A stretch of DNA of 64,000 nt from Fidelibacterota bacterium (GTDB taxonomy: Bacteria; Fidelibacterota; Marinisomatia; SCGC-AAA003-L08; JACNLC01), in NCBI GenBank assembly GCA_013204025.1, contig JABMOW010000088.1:1-64000 (forward strand), in the 5' to 3' direction. Below are positions 18,668-28,163 of this stretch, piece by piece; the stretch's first letter is position 1, and every line of letters starts with the position of its first letter. The notes under the pieces were generated by a model that saw nothing but the letters and a program-made list of their open reading frames with translations, did no database searches and was not told where the DNA came from. The position numbers were made by a program, and so were the translations under genes.

Positions 18668-19741
18668 TTAAAATGGTCCCTTAAACCAGTCACCCGGCAC
18701 ATCATGAGGGAGCCCATCTCTGTCAATCAATGCGTAACCGTCCAGATCTTTACCAAGCATCTTTGAAACAATATTGATGATATCTTCAGATCTTCGGTAA
18801 AAGTGTTTCGTCAGTGATGGACTAGTTGGAGTTGGCATATCCGGAAGGGACAATCTTTCTGGTTGCGCTTTCAGGGATGACCAGCAATTATGGCAGACTT
18901 CGGCGATAATATCCGAAGATACTGATCCTTGACCCACGCCTGTATCCAAGGTAAGAAGTCGCCCTGTTTTCTTTACTGAATGGAATATTGTAGTCCAGTC
19001 CATCGGTTTAACAGATCTTATATCGATCAGATCACAATGAATATCAGACTTTTTGAGAATCTCCAGAGCATGAATGGCTTCAACTGTCATGTATGACATA
19101 GAAACAATAGTCAAGTCGAAACCGTCGGATATTTTTTTTGATTTACCGATCTCAATACGGTAGTCACCTTCGGGTACATCGCTTTCAAGATTATGTAACC
19201 AACGATGTTCAATGAATATTACCGGATTATCGTCGAATATGCTTGATAGTAGCAATCCTTTTGCATCATAAGCCGTAGTTGGCATGACAACTTTTAATCC
19301 TGGAATATGTGCAAATATGGATTGAAGATTTTGGGAATGTGTAGGTCCTTGACCCCAGCCTCTGCCTGTGATCATCCGGATGGTAATTGGGACAGTATGC
19401 TGTCCTCCAAACATGAAGTGAAATTTTGCTGCATTGTTGATGATCTGATCCATCGATAATAAACTGAAATCCAAGCGCTGGTGGGTCATTACCGGTCGGA
19501 TTCCATTTAATGAGGCTCCAATGGCGATTCCTGTCATTGCATTCTCAGAAGCTGGTGTATCAAATACGCGGTCTTTTCCAAATTTTTCTTTTAATCCAAG
19601 GGTTGTTCCGAAAACGCCTTTAGGATCGTCAACGCCCAATCCATAACAGATCACATTTGGGTTAATTTGCATTGCGATTTCAAATGCTTCATTAATGGCT
19701 TGGCTGAATTTTAATTTTCTCATAAAATTTGGCCGATTCAA
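18668..19741 (-). CDS. Pyruvate-dehydrogenase-E1-beta-like / transketolase C-terminal subunit
   Basis: The 357-residue protein shows the E1 beta fold: SQAINEAFEIAMQ (residue 13), GVDDPKGVFGTTLGL, FDTPASENAMTGIAIGASLNG near 60 with the ThDP-activating Glu, and a C-terminal regulatory Rossmann domain (LTIVSMSYMTVEAIH near 205). It overlaps the E1 alpha gene by four bases, so the two form an alpha/beta pair. No E2 acyltransferase or E3 is nearby, so the pair probably performs a stand-alone decarboxylation/ligation, such as adding an acetyl-derived branch to a sugar, rather than acetyl-CoA formation (inference). Confidence 0.85.
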   Translation of the reverse strand: MNRPNFMRKLKFSQAINEAFEIAMQINPNVICYGLGVDDPKGVFGTTLGLKEKFGKDRVFDTPASENAMTGIAIGASLNGIRPVMTHQRLDFSLLSMDQIINNAAKFHFMFGGQHTVPITIRMITGRGWGQGPTHSQNLQSIFAHIPGLKVVMPTTAYDAKGLLLSSIFDDNPVIFIEHRWLHNLESDVPEGDYRIEIGKSKKISDGFDLTIVSMSYMTVEAIHALEILKKSDIHCDLIDIRSVKPMDWTTIFHSVKKTGRLLTLDTGVGQGSVSSDIIAEVCHNCWSSLKAQPERLSLPDMPTPTSPSLTKHFYRRSEDIINIVSKMLGKDLDGYALIDRDGLPHDVPGDWFKGPF

Positions 19742-20715
19742 CTGTGATAAACGCTATTTTGAATTCCGGTAAAATCCGGAAAATCAGAGTCATGAGCAAA
19801 TTGAAACGCCTCATTTACTTCATCGATAATTCCAGCTTTTATACTCTGAATTTGGGATTCATCAATGACCCTTTGTTCAAGTAACATATTCTCAAAAAAT
19901 TGAAGAGGGTCTTTCTCTTTCCAATGGAGAAATTCAGTTTCGGTTCTATACCCAATGTCATTGTCAAAAAAGGGTCCGCAATGTTCTCGCCAACGATAAG
20001 TTGAAAATTCCAGAAAAATAGGTATTTGCAATTCACGGATTTTTCCTACAGCATTTCTGGATTTTTCGAAAACCTCCCAAGGATCATTACCATTACCATG
20101 ATCAACTGAAATTCCAATTCCTTCAACCATCTCGAATATATTTCGGTTTTCAGGCTGTCTGACGGATAAAGGAGAATACACTGAATATAAATTATTTTCA
20201 CAGATGAATAAAACAGGTAGTTTATTCGTTACTGCATAATTAATTGTTTCATAGAAGACACCTTCTTCAACTGCGGCATCTCCAAAAAAGGTACATGTCA
20301 CCTGGCTGGAATTTTTTAATTTAACAGATAGGGCTACGCCTGCCGCCAATGGAATTGTCCCGCCAACAATAGATGTACTCCCTAGGAATCCGACGCTTTT
20401 ATCTATTAAATGCATCGAACCACCTCGGCCGGCTGAACACCCTGTGGATTTCCCATAGATTTCGGCAATCATCTTTCTGATATCACCACCTTTGGCGATG
20501 TAGTGGGCGTGGGATCGGTGTGAACTGAAAACAAAGTCATCATCTTCTAACGCCTGACATACTCCAGCTGCAACACCTTCTTGTCCGGTTGAGAGGTGAG
20601 TGGGGCATCGCATCTCCCATTCTGTATATTTATCGGCGATGGTCTCTTCAACCGTTCTGATTTTAAACAATTTTTTGAAGAGGTTAATTTTTAGTGTGTG
20701 CTCCATTTTAGTCAA
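19738..20715 (-). CDS. Pyruvate-dehydrogenase-E1-alpha-like subunit (ThDP-dependent)
   Basis: A 325-residue E1 alpha: HLSTGQEGVAAGVC near residue 38, FSSHRSHAHYIAKGGD near 63, GRGGSMHL near 97, and the ThDP motif FFGDAAVEEGVFYET...FICENN (GDA to NN, about 142-174). E1 alpha normally carries phosphorylated serines in a loop near 270; here WREHCGPFFDND is seen instead. It starts four bases inside the end of a methyltransferase gene. With its beta partner it forms a second, distinct ThDP enzyme in the cluster besides the split transketolase. Confidence 0.87.
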   Translation of the reverse strand: MTKMEHTLKINLFKKLFKIRTVEETIADKYTEWEMRCPTHLSTGQEGVAAGVCQALEDDDFVFSSHRSHAHYIAKGGDIRKMIAEIYGKSTGCSAGRGGSMHLIDKSVGFLGSTSIVGGTIPLAAGVALSVKLKNSSQVTCTFFGDAAVEEGVFYETINYAVTNKLPVLFICENNLYSVYSPLSVRQPENRNIFEMVEGIGISVDHGNGNDPWEVFEKSRNAVGKIRELQIPIFLEFSTYRWREHCGPFFDNDIGYRTETEFLHWKEKDPLQFFENMLLEQRVIDESQIQSIKAGIIDEVNEAFQFAHDSDFPDFTGIQNSVYHS

Positions 20716-21371
20716 GGGATAAACCAGTAATAATCACCATGATATCCATATTCAGAAAATAATGACCGCCATTCGTCAACATGAAGAATCGTTTTTCCAG
20801 TCAAATTCCATGCGAACATAATCTCCTTTTCCTGGTCATTTCGGTATGCATCTACAGTGATGAAACTTCCATTACGACTCACTCTCTCAATTTCTGCGAG
20901 GGCTTTACCACACTCATGGTATTCCAGATTATGAACTGTGTTAATCGAGATTACCACATCAAAAGAATTATCGTCAAATGGCAATTCCATCGCATTAGCC
21001 TGAAGGACGTGTGGTTTCATCGTTTCCATTGTATTCTTAACTGCATACTCAGAAATATCGACTCCTCTGACAGTGATACCGGGTATGAGTTCACACAGAT
21101 CAAGCATAAAAAACCCTTTTGCACAGCCCACATCCAAAACCGAAGAGTTGGCATTCAAGTGGAAATATTCTTGTAAAGTTGGGATTACCGGCTGCCAAAA
21201 TCGGGGGTGATAAGTAAATCCACCATATCCATATTGACGGTCACCATCAAAAAAGTCTTTGCCAAATTTTCTAGCAATATGTCTTACATCGTCAGACTTA
21301 GCCTCGAGTCTTGCTTGTATATCTCGTTTCGTTTTTGGATAATTTATAAGTAAATCAATTTCTTGTCCCAT
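20712..21371 (-). CDS. SAM-dependent methyltransferase (class I)
   Basis: The Rossmann methyltransferase core is clear: SVLDVGCAKGFFMLDL near residue 83, VRGVDISEYAV near 107, and FDVVISINTVHNLEY near 145 (numbered from 21371). I place the start at 21371 because AGAGGA lies about nine bases upstream and the longer version from 21401 would overlap the epimerase. It probably O- or C-methylates a sugar of the cluster or its derivative; the acceptor cannot be told. It is coupled to the E1 alpha gene by a four-base overlap. Confidence 0.82.
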   Translation of the reverse strand: MGQEIDLLINYPKTKRDIQARLEAKSDDVRHIARKFGKDFFDGDRQYGYGGFTYHPRFWQPVIPTLQEYFHLNANSSVLDVGCAKGFFMLDLCELIPGITVRGVDISEYAVKNTMETMKPHVLQANAMELPFDDNSFDVVISINTVHNLEYHECGKALAEIERVSRNGSFITVDAYRNDQEKEIMFAWNLTGKTILHVDEWRSLFSEYGYHGDYYWFIP

Positions 21372-21384
21372 ATGGATTATTCCT

Positions 21385-22332
21385 CTAATTCTGACTTCCA
21401 ACGAATGTTTTCATCATTCGGAGATTGTAATATTTATCCTCATCTTTCAGAACACCATTCTCAAATGCAGCAATGATTTCCTCTATCGAATTCGAGACAC
21501 CATATTGCGGACAAAATCCGGTATTCAATAGTTTATCAGAGTTCAAACGGTATGATCGGGGGTCATTTGATTCGGTGACAATTATATCAGAAGGTATTCT
21601 ATTACTGATGGTTTGTGCAATTTCTAAAATAGAAAAATTTTCAAATCCGGCATTAAAGATTCCAGGATATTTATCTCCGGTACTGATAAAATGATGATAC
21701 ACCCTGACAAGGTCTTGAATATGGATATTCGGCCTGGTTTGATCGCCACCAAAAACGGTGATCTTCTGTTTGGTCAACGCCTGCATAGTCAGCATGTTTA
21801 CAGAGAGATCAAGCCGCATTCTGGGGGAATATCCACACACTGTTGCGGGACGAATGCACTGAACGACAATATTTTTCGTATAGCTTAATAATACACGCTC
21901 ACTGATCATTTTAGTTTTATTGTAGTCCGTAAGGGGGACTAGACAGAGGTCTTCAGTAACATTTTCTTCTGATTTTACACCATACACACTTCCGGAACTT
22001 GCGTAGATAAACTGTTTAACTCCGTATGAGATAGCTTTTTCAACCAATAACTTAGTCGCAAGTACATTGACTTCCCACGTAAGTTTAGAGTCCAGATCTC
22101 CCGAAGGATCATTCGCAATATTTGCAAGATGGATGATACAGTCAACATTCTTCATTGGAATACTATCTATGTTTAGAATATCCTCCTTGACCTGCGTTAG
22201 TCGCGGATGGTCATTCAGGAAATTGCCAAACCACATCGCGTCCACGACGGTGACATTTATCTCCTGTTCCAAAAGAGATTGTACAAGTAGGGTTCCCACA
22301 TATCCACATCCACCAGTAACCAAAATGTGCAT
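21385..22332 (-). CDS. NAD-dependent sugar epimerase/dehydratase
   Basis: A 315-residue extended SDR with TGGCGYVGTLL at residue 7, a THAN-type HLANIAND near 69, the catalytic Ser/Tyr/Lys as YASSGSVYG near 110 and YNKTKMISE near 137, and IHIQDLVRVYH near 202. The YxxxK spacing and the late HIQD motif match NDP-sugar 4-epimerases and 4,6-dehydratases. It lies 12 bases after the next epimerase-like gene and shares the cluster's strand. Confidence 0.88.
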   Translation of the reverse strand: MHILVTGGCGYVGTLLVQSLLEQEINVTVVDAMWFGNFLNDHPRLTQVKEDILNIDSIPMKNVDCIIHLANIANDPSGDLDSKLTWEVNVLATKLLVEKAISYGVKQFIYASSGSVYGVKSEENVTEDLCLVPLTDYNKTKMISERVLLSYTKNIVVQCIRPATVCGYSPRMRLDLSVNMLTMQALTKQKITVFGGDQTRPNIHIQDLVRVYHHFISTGDKYPGIFNAGFENFSILEIAQTISNRIPSDIIVTESNDPRSYRLNSDKLLNTGFCPQYGVSNSIEEIIAAFENGVLKDEDKYYNLRMMKTFVGSQN

Positions 22333-22344
22333 TAATCTGCCTCT

Positions 22345-23331
22345 CTACGGTTTATGAACATAGTTTTGATTTTCACTTTTTAGCGAGTGCAGGTTCGATT
22401 TTACCCATGATATTGTATCGTCAATTCCAGAGCTTATATTAATTGAGGATTTCCAGTTTAAATCATGTTTCGCCTTGGTGCAGTCTAGTAGATATGCGTT
22501 ATCTTTTCCTTTACGATCTTCAACAATATCTACTGAAGCTTCAAAGGAAGTCCCCAACTTTTGTGCGATTAATTTTACCAAATCCAGAATTGAGATTGTT
22601 TCATCTGTTGAGAGATGAAAAATATCGCCTGGTTTACCATTGAATGCAGCCGATAATGTTCCAACACATACATCCTTAATATGAATGAAGGAGCGGACAG
22701 ATTGTCCACCGCCATGAAGTTGTAGTTTTTTATTAGTAAGGAAATATAAAATCGAACGCGGAATTATTCGATAGAGTTGTTGCCCGGGACCAAATACATT
22801 TGCTGCTCGTGTCATTACTACAGGGAAATTGTAAGAATTAAAAAACGCAAGCAAACTCATATCTGCAGCAGCTCTTGAAATGGCGTATGGCGTGCTAGAA
22901 TGGTAGTTGCTATTTTCAGAAATAAAACCCGTACAATTACCATAAACTTCTGGTGTGGAGATATGGATATACTTTTCCAAATAATCGCATTGTCTCAGCT
23001 TATCATGAAATTTGATGGTCGAAACTGTATTCGTCATAAACCAGTGTTCAGGATGTGTCCAGCTTTCGCCCACCATGCTTTGTGCTGCGAAATTAACCAC
23101 ATATTGTGGCTTGAACAAATCCACTACGCTCATGATTTGATGAAGGTCAGTATTCAAATCTAATTTGTAAAAAGTAAAATTTCCCGGTTTGTCCCATTTA
23201 TACGGAAGAAAAACAGTGGAGAGCTCATCCGATCGGCTGATTCCGATAACTTCATGACCCATTTTAAGGCAATGATGGACGAAATGAGAACCTGAAAATG
23301 AATTGGATCCTATTACTGCAAAACGACTCAT
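22345..23331 (-). CDS. NAD-dependent NDP-sugar dehydratase/epimerase
   Basis: A 328-residue extended SDR: VIGSNSFSGSHFV at residue 5, VNFAAQSMVGESW near 79 like RmlB/GMD-type dehydratases, STPEVYG near 124 and YAISRAAAD near 147 (in which Arg replaces the usual Lys of YxxxK). RAANVFGPGQQLYRIIPR near 171 and FIHIKDV near 216 are typical of dTDP-glucose or GDP-mannose 4,6-dehydratases. The Arg in YAISR should be checked, because it may alter activity. Its stop overlaps the GmhA-like start by four bases, by the ATGA rule. Confidence 0.85.
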   Translation of the reverse strand: MSRFAVIGSNSFSGSHFVHHCLKMGHEVIGISRSDELSTVFLPYKWDKPGNFTFYKLDLNTDLHQIMSVVDLFKPQYVVNFAAQSMVGESWTHPEHWFMTNTVSTIKFHDKLRQCDYLEKYIHISTPEVYGNCTGFISENSNYHSSTPYAISRAAADMSLLAFFNSYNFPVVMTRAANVFGPGQQLYRIIPRSILYFLTNKKLQLHGGGQSVRSFIHIKDVCVGTLSAAFNGKPGDIFHLSTDETISILDLVKLIAQKLGTSFEASVDIVEDRKGKDNAYLLDCTKAKHDLNWKSSINISSGIDDTISWVKSNLHSLKSENQNYVHKP

Positions 23332-23906
23332 TCCTGCATACTCTTTTTTTCGTTAATGATCAGCTCAACGACGGACAATAACCATATCTGATGAACATTC
23401 TCAATCACATTGTAATTATTACTGTCTACCCAAAAATTAATATCACCGAGTTGTCGAAGTGGATTATTTTCATTAAATCCGGATAGCGTAATTACTGATT
23501 GGAATTTTTTTCCCCGAGCAGCAGAGCACCCGTTTAGGATGTTTTCAGATTGTCCACTTGATGAAATCGCAATAAAGACATCGCCGGGGTCACCATATGC
23601 TTTTACGGCTTTTTCAACCCAACGTTTATAGCCATAATCGTTTGAAAAGCATGTGATCAAATTCGGTTCGTTAAAATTAATACATTTAATACCCGCACCT
23701 TTTGTGAGATCAATACTGATATGGCTTGAAATGGATGAACTGGCACCGTTCCCAGCGATGATCACTTTTTTATTATCAGAGGAACACATCAATAACAGCT
23801 CAGCCAGTTTTACAAGATCGGAATGTATCGTATCACTAATCTGCATGTGATCAGATGTATCCTTCAAAAAGGATTGAATAAACTCAGGATTATTAATTTT
23901 CATCAT
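23328..23906 (-). CDS. SIS-domain sugar-phosphate isomerase, GmhA-like
   Basis: 192 residues with a SIS fold: VIIAGNGASSSISSHISIDL near residue 48, FSNDYGYKRW near 87, and AISSSGQSENIL near 113. This resembles sedoheptulose-7-phosphate isomerase GmhA; the zinc-site His is kept (SSH), the following Glu appears as Asp (HISID), and the late Q-x-x-x-H region reads VIENVHQIW. It overlaps the 5' neighbour, a nucleotidyltransferase-kinase fusion, by four bases, the partner expected in heptose synthesis. A related sugar phosphate is equally possible. Confidence 0.8.
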   Translation of the reverse strand: MMKINNPEFIQSFLKDTSDHMQISDTIHSDLVKLAELLLMCSSDNKKVIIAGNGASSSISSHISIDLTKGAGIKCINFNEPNLITCFSNDYGYKRWVEKAVKAYGDPGDVFIAISSSGQSENILNGCSAARGKKFQSVITLSGFNENNPLRQLGDINFWVDSNNYNVIENVHQIWLLSVVELIINEKKSMQE

Positions 23907-25420
23907 TTTAAAAGTGATTCTATACTTTTCATAAGCGAAACTTTATTTAATTTTTGCTTATTACCGATAGAGGCAATTTTCTGTGCAGCAGCAAGATTTC
24001 CAATAAAAAGGGTGATTTCCGGGGGGAGTCCTGCATAGAAACAAAGCGCGGTGATTGACAACAGTGCATCTCCTGCACCGACACGGTCAACAATATCAGT
24101 AGTATATGCCGGGCAAGATGTAAAATCACCATCACTGAAAACCATTGAACCTTTATTACCCCTTGTTATAACAATTTTATCCGTATTAATCTTATTTTGT
24201 AATTCAGTAATCAAATCTTCAACAGAGTCAGTGCGATTTCGATAGTCGTGTCTGAGCTCGCCTTCGTGAATACAAATGTATTTAGCAGATCCATATTTTG
24301 AAATAGTATGATATCCCACATTAAAGGCATTCAATTGCGTATTGACGGCCAGATATTTTGAGTTTTTTTCCAGTACTTTAACCACATTTGGTGTAACTAA
24401 TCCATGACCGTAATCTGTAACCAAAACTAAACCCGAATCCAACTGGTTTTGGTTCAATTTTTCTAATAATAATAATTCTTCTTTATAATTTAGTAACTCA
24501 TCGTTTATATCATACACTCCAAGAGTTTTCGCACGAGTGTAATTATCAACAAACCGAGTTTTCAAAATGGTAGGGGATTTTGATTTGATAATAGGATCAA
24601 CTGTCACATTTTCGCTAATGTGCTCCATGATAAACTGTTGATGTGAATCCCGATCTCCAAAATAGGTGAGTACTTTAATTGATTGGCAAAATTCGGATAG
24701 ATGATTGGCAATGGCAATTATTCCACCAGCATATTTTTCAGAATATAGTCTTTGTGTGACTAAAATGGGTTCTTTACCGGATTTACCAATGGTGTCGCAG
24801 AAAATATATTCATCAATTATTGTTTCGCCTACAAGAAGCACATCAATATTGCTTAAACTATCAATCATTGAGAAAATATCTTCGACAGAATACTTCTTCT
24901 TCAGCATTTCTAAATAAGTTTGTTGTCTTGGATCGAGCTTGGAAAAATGTTGGTTGATTAATGTGGATGAACTAAAAGTGATGTCGTCGGTGTATTGAAT
25001 CTGTCCTCCAACGGATTCAACGGCCTCAGTCTCTAATTTAATTGCACCTGTGATATCAAGTTCATTATCCCGATAATCAGGACCCTTGACATAATAATCC
25101 GGTTTTAGAAGGTTGATGGCTTCAACTGCGGTGGGCCATTCATTAATTGCCACATAGTCTACAATTTCTAAGGCGGATAAAACTTCAGCGCGTAAGTCAG
25201 ATGTAAATGCAGGTCTCCCGGGTCCTTTGTTGATGAACCTGTCCGGTGTGATTGTAACAATTAAAACGTCTCCGAAATGCTTTGCCTCTTGAAGATATTT
25301 AATATGTCCCACATGAAGTAAATCGAAAACACCATGACATTGTACGATTTTCCCCATTTTTTTAATCACAGGGATTTTCGTCGCTAATTCATGTATCGGA
25401 ATAATATTTTTATTGTTCAA
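23903..25420 (-). CDS. Bifunctional sugar-phosphate nucleotidyltransferase / PfkB kinase (HldE-like, reversed order)
   Basis: Residues 22-165 form a cytidylyltransferase-type domain with HGVFDLLHVGH (HxGH motif) and FSSSTLINQH at its end. Residues 190-500 are a PfkB/ribokinase domain ending in DRVGAGDALLSITALC, with the catalytic Asp in GAGD. E. coli HldE has these activities in the opposite order (kinase first). It would phosphorylate a sugar-phosphate at C1 and activate it with a nucleotide, as in ADP-heptose synthesis. It opens the 14-kb minus-strand cluster; no GmhB phosphatase is in the window. Confidence 0.85.
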   Translation of the reverse strand: MNNKNIIPIHELATKIPVIKKMGKIVQCHGVFDLLHVGHIKYLQEAKHFGDVLIVTITPDRFINKGPGRPAFTSDLRAEVLSALEIVDYVAINEWPTAVEAINLLKPDYYVKGPDYRDNELDITGAIKLETEAVESVGGQIQYTDDITFSSSTLINQHFSKLDPRQQTYLEMLKKKYSVEDIFSMIDSLSNIDVLLVGETIIDEYIFCDTIGKSGKEPILVTQRLYSEKYAGGIIAIANHLSEFCQSIKVLTYFGDRDSHQQFIMEHISENVTVDPIIKSKSPTILKTRFVDNYTRAKTLGVYDINDELLNYKEELLLLEKLNQNQLDSGLVLVTDYGHGLVTPNVVKVLEKNSKYLAVNTQLNAFNVGYHTISKYGSAKYICIHEGELRHDYRNRTDSVEDLITELQNKINTDKIVITRGNKGSMVFSDGDFTSCPAYTTDIVDRVGAGDALLSITALCFYAGLPPEITLFIGNLAAAQKIASIGNKQKLNKVSLMKSIESLLK

Positions 25421-25559
25421 ATCAAATCTTAATTAATAATAATCACGCATAGTAGTTAGTATAACGATGATTTACTACCCAAAATATTGTGACGAATAGT
25501 TGCAATAATTTACTGAGCAATCTATCGAAGTATGTTGGGTTAAATCCGAATTCAATAAA
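25421..25559. other. Intergenic gap upstream of the sugar cluster
   Basis: This 139-base stretch separates the YfhO-like gene's end from the kinase-fusion start. It presumably holds the promoter of the long minus-strand cluster; I saw no clear terminator or hairpin in it. Confidence 0.3.
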
Positions 25560-27998
25560 TCACATTGCTAGTTTAGGCAGCTTACGATTTCTTTTAAAAT
25601 AAAGGAATAACAATGATAAATATAAAATGATAAAAATTACCGAAAGAGAGGCTCCCAATTTTAATAAACGTGGTTCAAAAGTTAAAATTATTTTATTTTG
25701 TCCAGGAACTAGAAATAATCCCATAAATCCCAAATTTACACGATGTAACTCAGTGTTTACACCATTAACTGTGGCAGTCCATCCTGCATCGTATGGAATA
25801 GAAAAAAATAGAATTTTTGATTTTTCTAAATCAATATCCCCCTCAATTTGATTCGGAGTGAAATTTGTAATTATTAAAGTATCCGCTCTCAATTTAGCAA
25901 CATCCATTGCATAATCATCAAGTTTATAAGAAAACGGTAATTGAAAACGGCTCTCATCAATTGCATTAAGATCCGTATACTTGGTTAAATCTGGAACTGA
26001 TTCAATCACTGCTGTTTTTAATAATAAAGCATCTTTCATATTAGGATATGTTTTTTTGAATTGATCGTAGGATAAATAATGACTATAAGAGAATCCAAGT
26101 GGCAAATAATTATTATTTAATAGTATGGTCAGCGAATCAATTTTACCAATAGGATAATATCCAAAATTTTCGAGATATTGGGTTTCTTGTTTGATTAGGA
26201 AATATTTAACGCTTGCCAGCGACTGAAGTAGTGGTCGTTTAAACAAACCGAGTGCCCATCGTGTTTCAATTTCATTGCCTCTTTGAATGATGTCTACTTC
26301 TTCTAGAAATCTTACATAATTCAATTGATTGAACGAATCATATGACGAAGTACCAAAATACCCTTGTGCCATGGCATCATTGAGACTTTCATGCTGGGCA
26401 GGGGAAGAGGAGTAGTTTCGTTCGATTCTATAAAATGAGGAATCAATTTCATGAATATATTTTACTGCATCAATCGTTGTGTCATTATAAAAGTTCCGTT
26501 CAGTCACATCACTTTCAGAAAGGGGTACTCTTCCTTCAACTGAGAAAGACGTGAGCGCAATAACTTCATATATCACAATCGAAAAAAGTAACAATTTAGT
26601 CAAGTTAATCACACTTTTAAACTGAAATAGTAGCATTATCAAAAAGAGAGCTAGTAATATCAACTGGACATTCGTCAATACGTCTTGCTCCATTCTTATA
26701 TAAAAATACTTTGGAAGAAATAAAACGAGCATGAAAAAACAAAACGTAAAAAATAGGATTTTCCAATTGATGTAATATCCTTTTAAGTAATGGGAAAGTA
26801 CAGTCTGGGAAGATATTATCAGAATTATCGTTAGGAAAAAGGAGTATGTTCTGAAGTAATCCCCAGTAAAAAGCCAGATAAGATGGCGAAAATAGGGAAA
26901 TACAAGTGGTACGATTCCAAATAAAATGAGTCCAATTAGTAATCCTTTTTTATTTCTGGTAATGATTGAAAATACTTGCGGAAATAGAAAAAGACTTATT
27001 AATCCACAATAATACATGGGAGCTTCAAAATAATTATACCAACCATAAAATTCAGATCCAGTGCTTTGGAGATCGTTGGAGAAAAATCGGAATATTGTCG
27101 TCAATGACAATTCAATGTCCGCAGTTTGGAAAATAAAGACATTCGCGAGCTTATTGAAATAAGAAGCATCACCACCGACTCTGGGACTTTCCAAATATTG
27201 AAGAATATTTGGAAAAAAGAAAATAGAGCCCATCAACATCCCAAATAATGCTAATCCTGCTAATTTAAGGTATGAATCGAATGCCGATCGTACTCTGAAT
27301 TTAGATTTTAGAGTTAAATGGACAGTAGCGTATATCCCTGTCATTATAGTATAAAAATACAGCCAAAAGGTAAGATAAATTGCGATCATCATAAATGCAA
27401 CTGGAACCAAGTACCAGTTATTCCTTTTGAAAAATAAGGCCAGAGATAATAGTAGCAAGGCGGCACAAACAGCTTCATTAGATGCTTGGAACCAAGAACC
27501 TCCGATTACAAGGTATGAACTGAAAGCAAATAATAATCCTCCAAGAATAGAAGCAAGAGGGTGGATATCTAATTCTTTTAGAAATAAGTGAAATAATATC
27601 CCTGACACTAATATTTTTGAGAATTCAACATAAAATATAACCGGAAGAATAAAATCCTTTCCTAGAAAATACATAATCCAGTTAAATGGATCACCCACGG
27701 TTAGCGGAAGAAAGTTTTGCCCCATCCCAACCTGAAATGACCACTTGGGAAAACCCCATTCCCGTAGATAATTGGACATGTGAACAAATCGAGGATATGA
27801 CGCATTTAGTGTATCACTGCCAATATCTTTAAACAGGTAGAACTTCTGGAACGTGAAATAATCCCAATAGACGATTATGCCGATGAGGAGGATTGACATG
27901 AATAAAACAAAAAGACTTCGTCGTTCAATATAATCGGTAATTGGTTTGAATATTCGTGATTCCAGAAAATCAATATAATGTTTAAGCTTACTTCTCAA
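25560..27998 (-). CDS. YfhO-family multi-pass membrane protein
   Basis: An 812-residue protein with about twelve membrane helices over residues 28-490, then a ~280-residue external domain and a final membrane helix (LSVIFIILYLSLLFLYF). The early loop has FKDIGSDTLNASYPRF with acidic residues, and VGDPFNW follows, as in YfhO/GT-C-like proteins. These are thought to flip or transfer lipid-linked sugars to envelope polymers (established for a few Gram-positive members only). Its place next to the sugar cluster fits a transfer step outside the cytoplasm (inference). Confidence 0.8.
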   Translation of the reverse strand: MRSKLKHYIDFLESRIFKPITDYIERRSLFVLFMSILLIGIIVYWDYFTFQKFYLFKDIGSDTLNASYPRFVHMSNYLREWGFPKWSFQVGMGQNFLPLTVGDPFNWIMYFLGKDFILPVIFYVEFSKILVSGILFHLFLKELDIHPLASILGGLLFAFSSYLVIGGSWFQASNEAVCAALLLLSLALFFKRNNWYLVPVAFMMIAIYLTFWLYFYTIMTGIYATVHLTLKSKFRVRSAFDSYLKLAGLALFGMLMGSIFFFPNILQYLESPRVGGDASYFNKLANVFIFQTADIELSLTTIFRFFSNDLQSTGSEFYGWYNYFEAPMYYCGLISLFLFPQVFSIITRNKKGLLIGLILFGIVPLVFPYFRHLIWLFTGDYFRTYSFFLTIILIISSQTVLSHYLKGYYINWKILFFTFCFFMLVLFLPKYFYIRMEQDVLTNVQLILLALFLIMLLFQFKSVINLTKLLLFSIVIYEVIALTSFSVEGRVPLSESDVTERNFYNDTTIDAVKYIHEIDSSFYRIERNYSSSPAQHESLNDAMAQGYFGTSSYDSFNQLNYVRFLEEVDIIQRGNEIETRWALGLFKRPLLQSLASVKYFLIKQETQYLENFGYYPIGKIDSLTILLNNNYLPLGFSYSHYLSYDQFKKTYPNMKDALLLKTAVIESVPDLTKYTDLNAIDESRFQLPFSYKLDDYAMDVAKLRADTLIITNFTPNQIEGDIDLEKSKILFFSIPYDAGWTATVNGVNTELHRVNLGFMGLFLVPGQNKIILTFEPRLLKLGASLSVIFIILYLSLLFLYFKRNRKLPKLAM

Positions 27999-28136
27999 AA
28001 TTCTCCATAGGTGATATAAATTGTTGTGTTAATTTCTCTTATTGATTATAATCGATTAATTATTTAAAAAATTTATGGGAGTATCAGAGAGAATAAAAAT
28101 GTTTTTTCTAATAAAAGATGCATCCTAAATTATGAA

Positions 28137-28150
28137 TGACCATTCGGTCA
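28137..28150. promoter_or_regulatory. Palindromic TetR-type operator candidate
   Basis: TGACC and GGTCA arms flank a four-base spacer (ATTC), and a second overlapping dyad GAATG/CATTC runs from 28134. The site ends 13 bases before the ATG of the TetR-family gene, the usual position for autoregulation. That it binds this regulator is inferred from position. Confidence 0.6.
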
Positions 28151-28163
28151 ATAAATAATAAAT

